Source: Planctomycetota bacterium (GTDB lineage Bacteria; Planctomycetota; Phycisphaerae; UBA1845). Taken from it: a stretch of 5,292 nt of DNA. The translations under genes were made by a program, and so were the position numbers. Below, in pieces: positions 1-5,292 of the stretch. Under the pieces are notes generated by a model. It saw nothing but the letters and a program-made list of their open reading frames with translations. It ran no database searches and had not been told where the DNA came from. Position 1 is the stretch's first letter; each line of letters opens with the position of its first letter. The stretch spans positions 1-5,292 of the forward strand of contig JADFMZ010000244.1 in NCBI GenBank assembly GCA_022563615.1, written 5' to 3'.

Positions 1-710
1 ACGTTGACATTCTGCCCTTTCTGCAGGAACGGGAGCACAAGGTCTCCGCCATCGAATACCGCGTCGGTATTCCTGACGCTATCGCCATCTCCGCGCCGCG
101 CGCCCTGGAAATCAATGGAGAGGTGCAGCAGATCCTGCCGGACGGGAAAATCAATCTTCGCCTTCTCGGCCGAGTCAAAGTGGTCGGCATGACGGCCAAG
201 GAGATTGCCGCCAAGCTGGAAGTGTTGTTGGGCAAATATTACGTGGACCCGAAAGTCCGGGTTCGCGTGGTGGGTTATCTCAGCAAGAAGTTTTACATCT
301 ACGGGGAAAACCTAGCTGCGGGCGCCAGGCCTTACACCGGTCGGGATACGTTGCTGGACGTCGTCCTACCGGCGGTTCCCAGTTTCCTGACCTGGACCAG
401 TCGGGTGAAAGTCATCCGACCCTCGCACGGTGAAACGCCAGTGCGGACGATCGTGGTCAACGTGGACCACATGCTCAAGACCGGAGATTGGAGCCAGAAC
501 ATTCTGTTGGAGCCCGACGACGTGGTGTATGTGCCGCCGACACCCCTGGCGTGGTTCGCGAACAAGATACGGGAGGTTTTCTTCCCCGTGGGGCCGGTGG
601 TCCAGGCTTATGTCGCTCCCGCCTATCTCCGGCAACTCGGCGGCGTGTATGACCAGGAAAATCAAAACGTTCTCCAGTTCGGTACGGGCTTCAATAACAG
701 TGGATTTTAA
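1..710 (+). CDS. Polysaccharide biosynthesis/export protein (Wza-like, Poly_export + SLBB), 5' truncated
   Basis: Outer-membrane polysaccharide export protein, missing its N-terminus; the frame is open from base 3, leaving 235 visible residues. Any signal peptide or lipobox would lie upstream. Visible residues 17-91 match a Poly_export domain: it opens with EYRVGIPDAIAIS, then ILPDGKINLRLLGRVKVVGMT and a YYVDPKVRVRV strand. An SLBB-like domain follows from about residue 92 (FYIYGENLAAGARPYTGRDTLLDVV region). The segment DDVVYVPPTPLAW and the helix after it (about 178-200) resemble the C-terminal region that crosses the outer membrane in Wza. By family knowledge it forms an oligomeric channel for capsule or exopolysaccharide. 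A GTG at 123 is an internal codon, not the start, because the Poly_export domain begins before it. The tyrosine kinase and glycosyltransferase downstream on the same strand support the role. Family assignment is strong; the polymer exported is unknown. Confidence 0.88.
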   Translation, partial: VDILPFLQEREHKVSAIEYRVGIPDAIAISAPRALEINGEVQQILPDGKINLRLLGRVKVVGMTAKEIAAKLEVLLGKYYVDPKVRVRVVGYLSKKFYIYGENLAAGARPYTGRDTLLDVVLPAVPSFLTWTSRVKVIRPSHGETPVRTIVVNVDHMLKTGDWSQNILLEPDDVVYVPPTPLAWFANKIREVFFPVGPVVQAYVAPAYLRQLGGVYDQENQNVLQFGTGFNNSGF

Positions 711-792
711 TCACAAGCGCGGACCTTGCGAGACGCCGTCGCCGATGGTCGATTGTTTCCGCAGGGAAGAGGCCACTCCGCCAAGGACTAAT

Positions 793-796
793 AGGA
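793..796 (+). promoter_or_regulatory. Shine-Dalgarno site of the tyrosine kinase gene
   Basis: AGGA lies nine bases before the ATG at 806. It supports that start over later in-frame codons. The N-terminus it gives (MGRIADALKRAEEER) is a typical opening for this type of kinase. Confidence 0.5.
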
Positions 797-805
797 TCGT
801 TTCCC

Positions 806-1738
806 ATGGGTAGGATCGCCGACGCACTGAAACGAGCGGAGGAAGAAAGGTGTCGCAACCTGGGCACTTCAGCGCCGACCTCCGGCGCGCCTAAACCGTC
901 ATCGGTATTTCGACCGATGAACGCGGCGCTGGAAACGGCGTCGCGCAGTGAGCGACGGGAAATTAAGGACCTGGAGGAGGAAAGCCTACGTGTGGTGGAG
1001 GGGCTCTCCGAATCGCTGGTTCCTTTCTTTGAACGCTCCTCTTTGGTGACGGAGCAATATCGGTCATTGCGGACCCGGCTGCTCAGTCAAAACCCCAACT
1101 ACGAGCATCGCATCATTGCGATCACCAGCGCTGTGCCCAAAGAGGGAAAGAGCGTCACGACGCTGAACCTGGGCTGCATCCTCGCGGAGATTCGGCACCT
1201 TAAGGTCTTGGTCGCGGATGGTGACTTTCGTCGAAGCTCGCTGGCGCACATGTTGAATCGTCCGGCGAATCCGGGCCTGGCCGAAGTGATCAGCGGAGAG
1301 GCCACCTACGAGGAGGCGTTACACCCCACGCCGATTCCAAACCTGACGCTGATTCCGGCTGGAAATTCGAAGGGCCGATCCGCCGCTGAACTGTTGACCG
1401 CCACTGGCGCCCTGCCGGCCTTTCGACGAATGCAAAACGACTTTCACTACACGATCGTGGACACCCCGCCGGCCACGACCGTCACCGATGTCGGTATCAT
1501 TGGACAAATGTGCACGGGCGTCATTGTGGTGATTCGCTTGCATCAAACCCACGAAGGCGTAGCCCGACGGGCCGTCCGCCTGCTACAGGCCAACAACATC
1601 CCCATCATGGGCTGCTTGTTGGTGGGACGGGACGCGCCCGGCACGCATTACGGGTACGGGTATGGGTACGGGTATGGCTACCGGTACAACTACTACCGCT
1701 ACTACGACAATACGAAACAGGATCAGGAAGAGGCTTGA
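806..1738 (+). CDS. CpsD/CapB-type bacterial tyrosine kinase (BY-kinase) of a polysaccharide locus
   Basis: A 310-residue cytoplasmic P-loop kinase expected to autophosphorylate and control polysaccharide polymerisation and export. The order of motifs is clear: EQYRSLR at 83-89 (the EX2RX2R oligomerisation motif), Walker A SAVPKEGKS at 108-116 with K115, Walker A' VADGDFRR around D138/D140, and Walker B IVDTPP with D219. The C-terminus carries 11 tyrosines between 282 and 300, mostly as Gly-Tyr pairs, the usual site of autophosphorylation in this family. No transmembrane segment is visible, so this is the split form, needing a separate Wzz-like membrane activator, unlike fused Wzc. The first 80 or so residues are charged and begin MGRIADALKRAEEER, which could be helical. 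A 95-base gap separates it from the export gene, and the glycosyltransferase follows within about 45-60 bases, consistent with one operon. A MinD/ParA ATPase is the main alternative, but the tyrosine tail and neighbours argue against it. Confidence 0.92.
   Translation: MGRIADALKRAEEERCRNLGTSAPTSGAPKPSSVFRPMNAALETASRSERREIKDLEEESLRVVEGLSESLVPFFERSSLVTEQYRSLRTRLLSQNPNYEHRIIAITSAVPKEGKSVTTLNLGCILAEIRHLKVLVADGDFRRSSLAHMLNRPANPGLAEVISGEATYEEALHPTPIPNLTLIPAGNSKGRSAAELLTATGALPAFRRMQNDFHYTIVDTPPATTVTDVGIIGQMCTGVIVVIRLHQTHEGVARRAVRLLQANNIPIMGCLLVGRDAPGTHYGYGYGYGYGYRYNYYRYYDNTKQDQEEA
1646..1693 (+). repeat. In-frame hexamer repeat encoding Gly-Tyr pairs
   Basis: The 12-base unit GGGTACGGGTAT occurs twice in perfect tandem (1652-1675). 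It is flanked by degenerate copies (CATTAC before; GGCTAC, CGGTAC and AACTAC after), so a hexamer period spans about 48 bases. Each hexamer encodes X-Tyr in the kinase tail. Because the unit is two codons, gain or loss of copies would keep the frame and change the tyrosine number. Confidence 0.8.
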
Positions 1739-1782
1739 GGTTCGCGTTATCGTTCCGGCGTCTCAATCGTTGGCAACACTGA

Positions 1783-3036
1783 TTGGCTAGAGTGCCCAGG
1801 GTGATTCGAGACCGCCTCATCATCTGCATCGCCAACCACTGGGACTACGACCCCACCAGCAAGCACCAGATCTTCAAGATTCTCAGTCGCTTCAACGAGA
1901 TCGTCTGGGTGGCCTACCACGGCAGCCGCCGCCCGGAGGTCAACAGGGTGGATGCGTCGGCGGCCTGGGGCGTCCTGCGCCGCGTGGTTCGAGGCGTCCG
2001 TCGAGTCGCTCCCTCGATCACCGAGGTGACGCCGTTGGTGATTCCCGACGCGCGACACCCCTGGCTTCAATGGTGTCATCAAAAGATGCTCATCGCCCAA
2101 ATCCGCCGCGCCGTCAGATCTGTTCAACGCGGTTCAGCCAGGCCTGTACAGGTTTGGTCTTTCGCGCCGGACGTTCCCTATCTGGTTGGGCAGTTCGAGG
2201 AGGAGTGCTTCCTTTACTATTGTGTTGACGAGTACACGGAATTCGAGGGGTTTGATCGAGATCGAATCGCCGTGGCTGAAGGCGCGCTCCTCGATCGCGC
2301 CGACGTGGTCGTGACCACTTCGGAATTATTGCACGAGAAGAAGCAGCGACGCCGGCCCGATGCCGCGCTAGTGCGCCATGGCGTGGATTACGATCATTTC
2401 GCATCCGCCTGGCGGCAACGGCTGCCGCGCCCTGCTGATCTAGTCTCGATTCCCAATCCCATGTTCGGGTTCTTTGGCCTGATCCACCATTGGGTCGATC
2501 TTTCTCTCCTTGAGCAAGTGGCGCAACTTCGCCCGCAATACTCTTTCGTTCTTCTGGGCGACTGCAAGGTGGACGCATCCAGCGTGCGATCTCTGCCGAA
2601 CGTGTTTTTCCTGGGTCGCCGGCCCTACGAAAGCCTGCCGGCCTATTGCGCCGCCTTCGATGCCGGTTTGATGCTCTTTACGCGTAGCGAGATGACCCGT
2701 CACGTCAACCCGATCAAAATGCTTGAATATTTAGCGGCTGGGTTGCCGGTGGTTTCCACGCCGTTGCCCGAAGCCCGTCACTACGAAGACTCGATCTTCA
2801 TCCGCGACACGGCGCACGGTTTCGCAGCCGCCTGTGATGATGTGCTTCGGAACAACCACCCGAAGCGACGGGAATCGATCAGTCATTCGGTCGCGGACGA
2901 AACATGGCTTACACGAGTCGAGCGATTGTCCGAGATTGTCTCACATCACGCCCGACCCACCGGCTGCACATCCGAAACAGCCCGGCGCGGCGCAGTCATA
3001 ACAAGACCGAACCCGCCGATCCCGACCCCGATCTAA
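1783..3036 (+). CDS. GT-B fold glycosyltransferase (GT4-like)
   Basis: Probable polysaccharide glycosyltransferase of 417 residues, transferring a sugar from a nucleotide-sugar donor; donor and acceptor cannot be read from the sequence. The N-terminal acceptor-side domain has IICIANHWDYDPTSKHQIF, the W..PTSKHQ pattern seen in some GT4-like enzymes. The middle has LYYCVDEYTEFEGF near 144-157 and VRHGVDYDHF at 197-206. The donor domain begins near 227 with FGFFGLIHHWVDL and contains NPIKMLEYLAAGLPVVSTP at 309-327, the donor-binding loop with E315 and the later P329-E330. The last 28 or so residues are Arg/Pro-rich and look disordered. The start is uncertain: TTG 1783 directly follows a TGA stop, and GTG at 1792 or 1801 would give a protein 3 or 6 residues shorter. 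None has a good Shine-Dalgarno site, so translation may be coupled to the upstream kinase. It probably belongs to the same operon as the kinase and export protein. Confidence 0.87.
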   Translation: MARVPRVIRDRLIICIANHWDYDPTSKHQIFKILSRFNEIVWVAYHGSRRPEVNRVDASAAWGVLRRVVRGVRRVAPSITEVTPLVIPDARHPWLQWCHQKMLIAQIRRAVRSVQRGSARPVQVWSFAPDVPYLVGQFEEECFLYYCVDEYTEFEGFDRDRIAVAEGALLDRADVVVTTSELLHEKKQRRRPDAALVRHGVDYDHFASAWRQRLPRPADLVSIPNPMFGFFGLIHHWVDLSLLEQVAQLRPQYSFVLLGDCKVDASSVRSLPNVFFLGRRPYESLPAYCAAFDAGLMLFTRSEMTRHVNPIKMLEYLAAGLPVVSTPLPEARHYEDSIFIRDTAHGFAAACDDVLRNNHPKRRESISHSVADETWLTRVERLSEIVSHHARPTGCTSETARRGAVITRPNPPIPTPI

Positions 3037-3057
3037 ACTTCGCGCTGTTTCGGTCTG

Positions 3058-3117
3058 GTGGCGCGCATCCTTGATCGTAGGACCACGCGCCTGTTTCGAA
3101 GTCGTGGCGCCATTTTT
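3058..3117 (+). terminator. Candidate terminator after the glycosyltransferase gene
   Basis: Several overlapping GC-rich inverted repeats lie just after the gene. GGCGCG (3060-3065) pairs with CGCGCC (3086-3091), with an inner TCCT/AGGA stem. CCACG (3083-3087) pairs with CGTGG (3103-3107). TGGCGC (3059-3064) pairs with GCGCCA (3107-3112), which is followed at once by TTTTT (3113-3117). The stems compete, so which one forms is unclear. Position and T run suit the end of the polysaccharide operon. Confidence 0.35.
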
Positions 3118-3158
3118 ACGAATCTATCGTGATTCCCTTGTGGAAAGGATAAAACGCG

Positions 3159-3344
3159 ATGCTTGTTGGATCTCACCCGACGTTTGGCTTGACTTCTCCC
3201 CGCCGCATCCTAGCATCCAATGCGTTGTGGACGGTGTTTCGCACCGCACGGCAAGACGGGGCGCCAACGGAATGGAATCTCGGTGGCACCGGTTGTTGGT
3301 TCGGTGGAACGCCGATAGGCTGGCATGGAATCCATGGTGATTAG
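3159..3344 (+). CDS. Doubtful small ORF (61 codons) upstream of riboflavin synthase
   Basis: I do not recognise this product. It has an ATG start with AAAGGA (3144-3149) nine bases upstream, a good ribosome binding site. Its TAG stop ends two bases before the GTG of riboflavin synthase, so it could be translationally coupled to it. The predicted protein has no signal peptide or membrane helix, and its C-terminal half is rich in Gly and Trp (NLGGTGCWFGGTPIGWHG). Against it: no family resemblance, an overlapping 89-codon ORF in another frame (3071-3340), and a possible promoter inside it. It may be chance, a leader peptide or a small unknown protein. Confidence 0.25.
   Translation: MLVGSHPTFGLTSPRRILASNALWTVFRTARQDGAPTEWNLGGTGCWFGGTPIGWHGIHGD
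3189..3216 (+). promoter_or_regulatory. Weak sigma-70-like promoter candidate for the riboflavin synthase-pdxA operon
   Basis: TTGACT (3189-3194) and TAGCAT (3211-3216) are 16 bases apart, about 130 bases before the riboflavin synthase start. The -35 box is near consensus and the -10 box matches at four of six positions. The spacing is slightly short and such matches arise by chance, so this is a suggestion only. Confidence 0.22.
3336..3341 (+). promoter_or_regulatory. Ribosome binding site of riboflavin synthase
   Basis: GGTGAT matches the downstream half of the extended Shine-Dalgarno consensus (GGAGGTGATC) and ends five bases before the GTG at 3347. It supports the GTG start, which gives the canonical MFTGIVE N-terminus. 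Confidence 0.4.
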
Positions 3345-3346
3345 TC

Positions 3347-3988
3347 GTGTTTACGGGCATTGTGGAAAAGGTGGGAACGATCGACGGTGTCGCGCCGGCG
3401 CCCGAAGGCAAGCGACTGCGCATCGGTGTCGGCTCGATGGCCCGCCTGTGCAAAACCGGCGAAAGCATCTGCGTTAGCGGCGTCTGCCTGACCGTTTGCG
3501 GCATCCACGAGACCGCACTCGAATTTGACGTCGTTCGGGAAACACTCGAAAAAAGCACGCTGGGCTCCAGGCGAATTCACGACGGCGTCAACATCGAACG
3601 CTCCATGCGGGTGGGAGATCGGTTCGACGGCCATTTCGTACAGGGACATGTGGACGGTACCGCCGTCGTTGAACGCGTGGTGTCCACGCCGGCTGAGCAT
3701 CTCCTTTGGTTTCGGCACGACTCGCATCTGACGCCTTATTTGATCCCCAAGGGCTCCGTCGCGGTGGATGGAGTTTCGCTGACGATCGCCGATTTGCGCA
3801 AGCGCGCCTTTTCCGTAGCGCTCATTCCGACCACGTTGGAGCGCACGACGTTGTCGAAGCTCACCACCGGCGACCGGGTTAACATCGAGACCGACGTAAT
3901 CACGCGAACGATTGTGCATCGAATGTCCGCGATGGGCTCGGGCCGCGGGATTACTTTGGACACCCTGCAACAGGCGGGTTTCGCATGA
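3347..3988 (+). CDS. ribE: Riboflavin synthase alpha chain
   Basis: Catalyses the last step of riboflavin synthesis: dismutation of two 6,7-dimethyl-8-ribityllumazine molecules to riboflavin and 5-amino-6-ribitylaminouracil, in the cytoplasm, normally as a homotrimer. The 213 residues match the usual length and show two tandem lumazine-binding barrels. Barrel one starts with the conserved MFTGIVE, whose F2 is functionally important in the family, and carries GESICVSGVCLTV at 38-50 with C47, equivalent to the conserved NGVCLTV cysteine. The junction has GHFVQGHVDGT at 95-105. Barrel two has KGSVAVDGVSLTI from 135 and LIPTTLERTTL at 159-169, then VNIETDVI near the end. The GTG start is fixed by MFTGIVE. 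Its stop overlaps the pdxA start as ATGA, implying co-transcription and translational coupling. The gene is called ribE or ribC depending on the organism; function is secure. No other riboflavin gene is in the window. Confidence 0.97.
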   Translation: MFTGIVEKVGTIDGVAPAPEGKRLRIGVGSMARLCKTGESICVSGVCLTVCGIHETALEFDVVRETLEKSTLGSRRIHDGVNIERSMRVGDRFDGHFVQGHVDGTAVVERVVSTPAEHLLWFRHDSHLTPYLIPKGSVAVDGVSLTIADLRKRAFSVALIPTTLERTTLSKLTTGDRVNIETDVITRTIVHRMSAMGSGRGITLDTLQQAGFA

Positions 3989-5067
3989 CGTCGGATCTGT
4001 TCGGTACCAACGCACCCCCGCCCACCGCGCCCCTCAAGCCGTTGATCGGCTTGACGATGGGCGATCCCGCGGGAATCGGGGCTGAGGTGATCGTCAAGAC
4101 TCTGGCGGACCCGGAGGTGCGCGACCTGGGTCGGTTTGTCGTGTTTGGGATCGAGGAAACTATGGCCGCCGTAGCCGACGCCGCCGGTATTCGACCCTTC
4201 TGGTTCACCCTTGGCGATACAGATCCCATCCGAGTGGACTCCGGCGTGATCGTGGCTGATTTCAATCAATATGCAGCCGGCTTTTGGCTTACGGCTCGCC
4301 CGACCTGTTTGGGTGGACAGGCGTCGTTGAGGTTTCTGGACGCTGCGATCGAGGCCGCACGGAGCGGCGTCATCGACGCGATGGTGACGGCGCCGATCCA
4401 CAAGACGAGCTGGCGGATGGCTGGCTGTCGCCATCCGGGTCATACCGAACTTCTGGCCAAACGGTTTGGCGCCAAGCGCGTCACGATGGCCTTTGTGGGA
4501 GGAGGGCTGCGCCTGGCGCTGGCCAGTACGCATGTAGGTCTGTTTGAGGTGCGAAACCGATTCACCATCGGTCTGGTGTTTCAACCGATCGATCTGCTGC
4601 ACGAAGCCTTGAAGAACTGGTTTGGAATCGAGCACCCGCGTATTGCCGTGGCGGGGCTCAACCCCCATGCCGGCGAAGATGGCCTGTTTGGTGACGAGGA
4701 GCGCCGCATCATCGAGCCGGCTATGCAAATGGCCCGCAACGCCGGCATTCACGTGGAGGGCCCTTTCCCCGCGGATACCCTGTTCACGCCAAAGATGCGC
4801 GCCAACTACGACGGCATGGTGGTCATGTACCACGACCAGGGGTTGATCCCGATCAAGATGCTGGCGTTCGACACGGCCGTTAATGTCACGCTCGGCCTCC
4901 CCGTCATTCGCACCAGCCCCGATCACGGCACAGCCTTTGATATCTCCGGCGCCAACCAAGCCGATCCCGGCAGCATGAAAGAAGCCGTCCGGCTGGCGTG
5001 CCAACTTGTGGCACGTACTTCGACGATGAAAGTGTCACCACCTGTCACGATTCAAGAGCCGACGTAG
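3985..5067 (+). CDS. pdxA: 4-hydroxythreonine-4-phosphate dehydrogenase
   Basis: NAD-dependent enzyme of the deoxyxylulose-5-phosphate-dependent vitamin B6 route. It oxidises 4-phosphohydroxy-L-threonine; the product decarboxylates to 3-amino-2-oxopropyl phosphate, which PdxJ uses to make pyridoxine 5'-phosphate. Motifs run in order: TMGDPAGIGAEV at 24-35, VTAPIHKTSW from 134, PGHTELLA with H153 and T154 (substrate phosphate region), then metal ligands H183 (STHVGL), H228 (LNPHAGED) and H283 (YHDQGLIPIK). The spacings of 45 and 55 residues equal those of the E. coli ligands H166, H211 and H266. K291 and NVTLGLPVIRTSPDHGTAFDISG complete the active site. At 360 residues it is somewhat long: a Pro-rich leader of about 17 residues precedes the core, and the tail is extended. 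The ATG overlaps the riboflavin synthase stop, with no strong Shine-Dalgarno site. A PdxA2-type paralogue acting on other phosphorylated four-carbon acids is the main alternative; pairing with a vitamin gene favours PdxA. Confidence 0.95.
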   Translation: MTSDLFGTNAPPPTAPLKPLIGLTMGDPAGIGAEVIVKTLADPEVRDLGRFVVFGIEETMAAVADAAGIRPFWFTLGDTDPIRVDSGVIVADFNQYAAGFWLTARPTCLGGQASLRFLDAAIEAARSGVIDAMVTAPIHKTSWRMAGCRHPGHTELLAKRFGAKRVTMAFVGGGLRLALASTHVGLFEVRNRFTIGLVFQPIDLLHEALKNWFGIEHPRIAVAGLNPHAGEDGLFGDEERRIIEPAMQMARNAGIHVEGPFPADTLFTPKMRANYDGMVVMYHDQGLIPIKMLAFDTAVNVTLGLPVIRTSPDHGTAFDISGANQADPGSMKEAVRLACQLVARTSTMKVSPPVTIQEPT

Positions 5068-5149
5068 CCCGGAAGCGAAGGGGAAACGGTCGAATCTCGG
5101 CTTTTTCCGCAAGATTTTTTCGGGAAGAGCTGTCGTTGGACTGCTACAG

Positions 5150-5168
5150 AAAAATAGAGCTTGCTCTA
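5150..5168 (-). terminator. Rho-independent terminator candidate for the converging minus-strand gene
   Basis: Read on the minus strand, TAGAGC-AA-GCTCTA is a near-uninterrupted inverted repeat (equivalent to five pairs around a CAAG loop), followed directly by TTTTT. It lies 18 bases beyond the stop codon of the minus-strand ORF, a normal distance for an intrinsic terminator. Confidence 0.5.
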
Positions 5169-5180
5169 GACTAGAGTTTT
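5164..5180 (+). terminator. Rho-independent terminator candidate after pdxA (plus strand)
   Basis: CTCTA (5164-5168), loop GAC, and TAGAG (5172-5176) form a perfect five-pair stem followed by TTTT. It sits about 100 bases after the pdxA stop. The stem is short and AT-containing, so termination could be weak. Its left arm is shared with the minus-strand hairpin. Confidence 0.45.
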
Positions 5181-5185
5181 GCACT

Positions 5186-5292
5186 TTATGCGGCGGCCTC
5201 GAAGGCCTGGAATAGGGACAACAGCTTTTTTGCAGAGGGCGGTTTGTGACCGGGGTATCGAGAAATACTTTCCTTCAGACTCGCCTTTTTCA
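5186..5292 (-). CDS. C-terminal end of an unidentified minus-strand gene, running off the window
   Basis: On the minus strand the frame is open from the right edge and ends in TAA at 5186-5188, giving the last 34 residues of a protein. The end reads SRYPGHKPPSAKKLLSLFQAFEAAA: a basic and proline stretch, then what looks like an amphipathic helix and an alanine-rich end. The composition is protein-like, and an intrinsic-terminator-like hairpin follows the stop at the expected distance, so I judge it a real convergent gene. I do not recognise the family; a transposase or other DNA-binding C-terminus is possible but unsupported. Its start and most of its length lie outside the window. Confidence 0.42.
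   Translation of the reverse strand, partial: KKASLKESISRYPGHKPPSAKKLLSLFQAFEAAA

Larger units (their letters stand above)
3037..3346. other. Intergenic stretch between the polysaccharide and vitamin blocks
   Basis: About 310 bases without a confident gene. The first third holds inverted repeats followed by a T run (terminator candidate). The rest holds a promoter-like hexamer pair and a 61-codon ORF with a plausible ribosome binding site. I looked for an FMN riboswitch, since the next gene is riboflavin synthase, and did not recognise its conserved core. Confidence 0.6.

Noticed and set aside
123..710. GTG at 123 as the start of a complete small export protein
   Set aside because: The frame is open to the left edge and the residues before 123 form the beginning of the Poly_export domain, so the gene is truncated by the window and not short.
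3071..3340. Plus-strand TTG-initiated ORF of 89 codons in the intergenic region
   Set aside because: It starts inside the terminator-like repeats, lacks a ribosome binding site, overlaps the 61-codon ORF in another frame and resembles nothing known to me.
3118..3346. FMN riboswitch upstream of riboflavin synthase
   Set aside because: The conserved RFN core blocks are not recognisable here. A covariance-model search with the FMN family would settle it.
3341..4015. Minus-strand open frame of 224 codons antisense to riboflavin synthase
   Set aside because: It is a shadow of a confidently identified gene and has no recognisable domain.
3736..5004. Long minus-strand open frame of 422 codons antisense to pdxA
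   Set aside because: It lies opposite clear pdxA and riboflavin synthase coding sequence. Its translation is rich in Arg, His and Gly with no family resemblance, as expected for the antisense of a GC-rich gene.
5071..5119. Possible terminator from CGGAA pairing with TTCCG before a run of six T
   Set aside because: Only five contiguous pairs with a loop of nearly 30 bases, and the T run is separated from the stem. The hairpins at 5150-5180 are better candidates.
5195..5207. GGCCT-CGA-AGGCC hairpin near the right edge
   Set aside because: It falls inside the minus-strand coding end (QAFEAA codons), has no T run on either side and is short enough to be a by-product of codon choice.

Overview
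The window is GC-rich, densely coded bacterial DNA. It has GTG and possibly TTG starts and Shine-Dalgarno-like sites. Gene content points to a Gram-negative-type envelope, because a Wza-like polysaccharide export protein is present. The style of the export and kinase genes would fit Planctomycetota or another environmental phylum, but that is an impression and not a demonstrated assignment.

Left block (1-3036, all + strand) is part of a surface or exopolysaccharide cluster. It holds the 3' part of a Poly_export/SLBB outer-membrane export protein (to 710), a stand-alone cytoplasmic BY-kinase of the CpsD/CapB type with a tyrosine-rich tail (806-1738), and a GT-B fold glycosyltransferase (1783-3036). 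Together they would build, regulate and export a polysaccharide. The membrane chain-length (Wzz-type) partner the kinase would need is not in the window. A possible hairpin terminator (3058-3117) may close this block.

Middle (3037-3346) is about 310 bases without a confident gene. It carries the terminator candidate, a weak promoter-like pair and a doubtful 61-codon ORF that ends two bases before the next gene.

Right block (3347-5067, + strand) is a two-gene vitamin operon: riboflavin synthase alpha chain (vitamin B2) and 4-hydroxythreonine-4-phosphate dehydrogenase PdxA (vitamin B6), overlapping by ATGA. Both retain the expected family motifs.

Right edge (5068-5292) holds a compact pair of alternative hairpins that look like a bidirectional terminator. 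Beyond it, on the minus strand, is the last 34 codons of an unidentified gene that converges on pdxA and continues past the window.

No CRISPR array, tRNA, rRNA or complete mobile element was seen. I do not see clear evidence of an undescribed system. The most distinctive items are the hexamer-encoded tyrosine tail of the kinase and the shared-arm bidirectional terminator.
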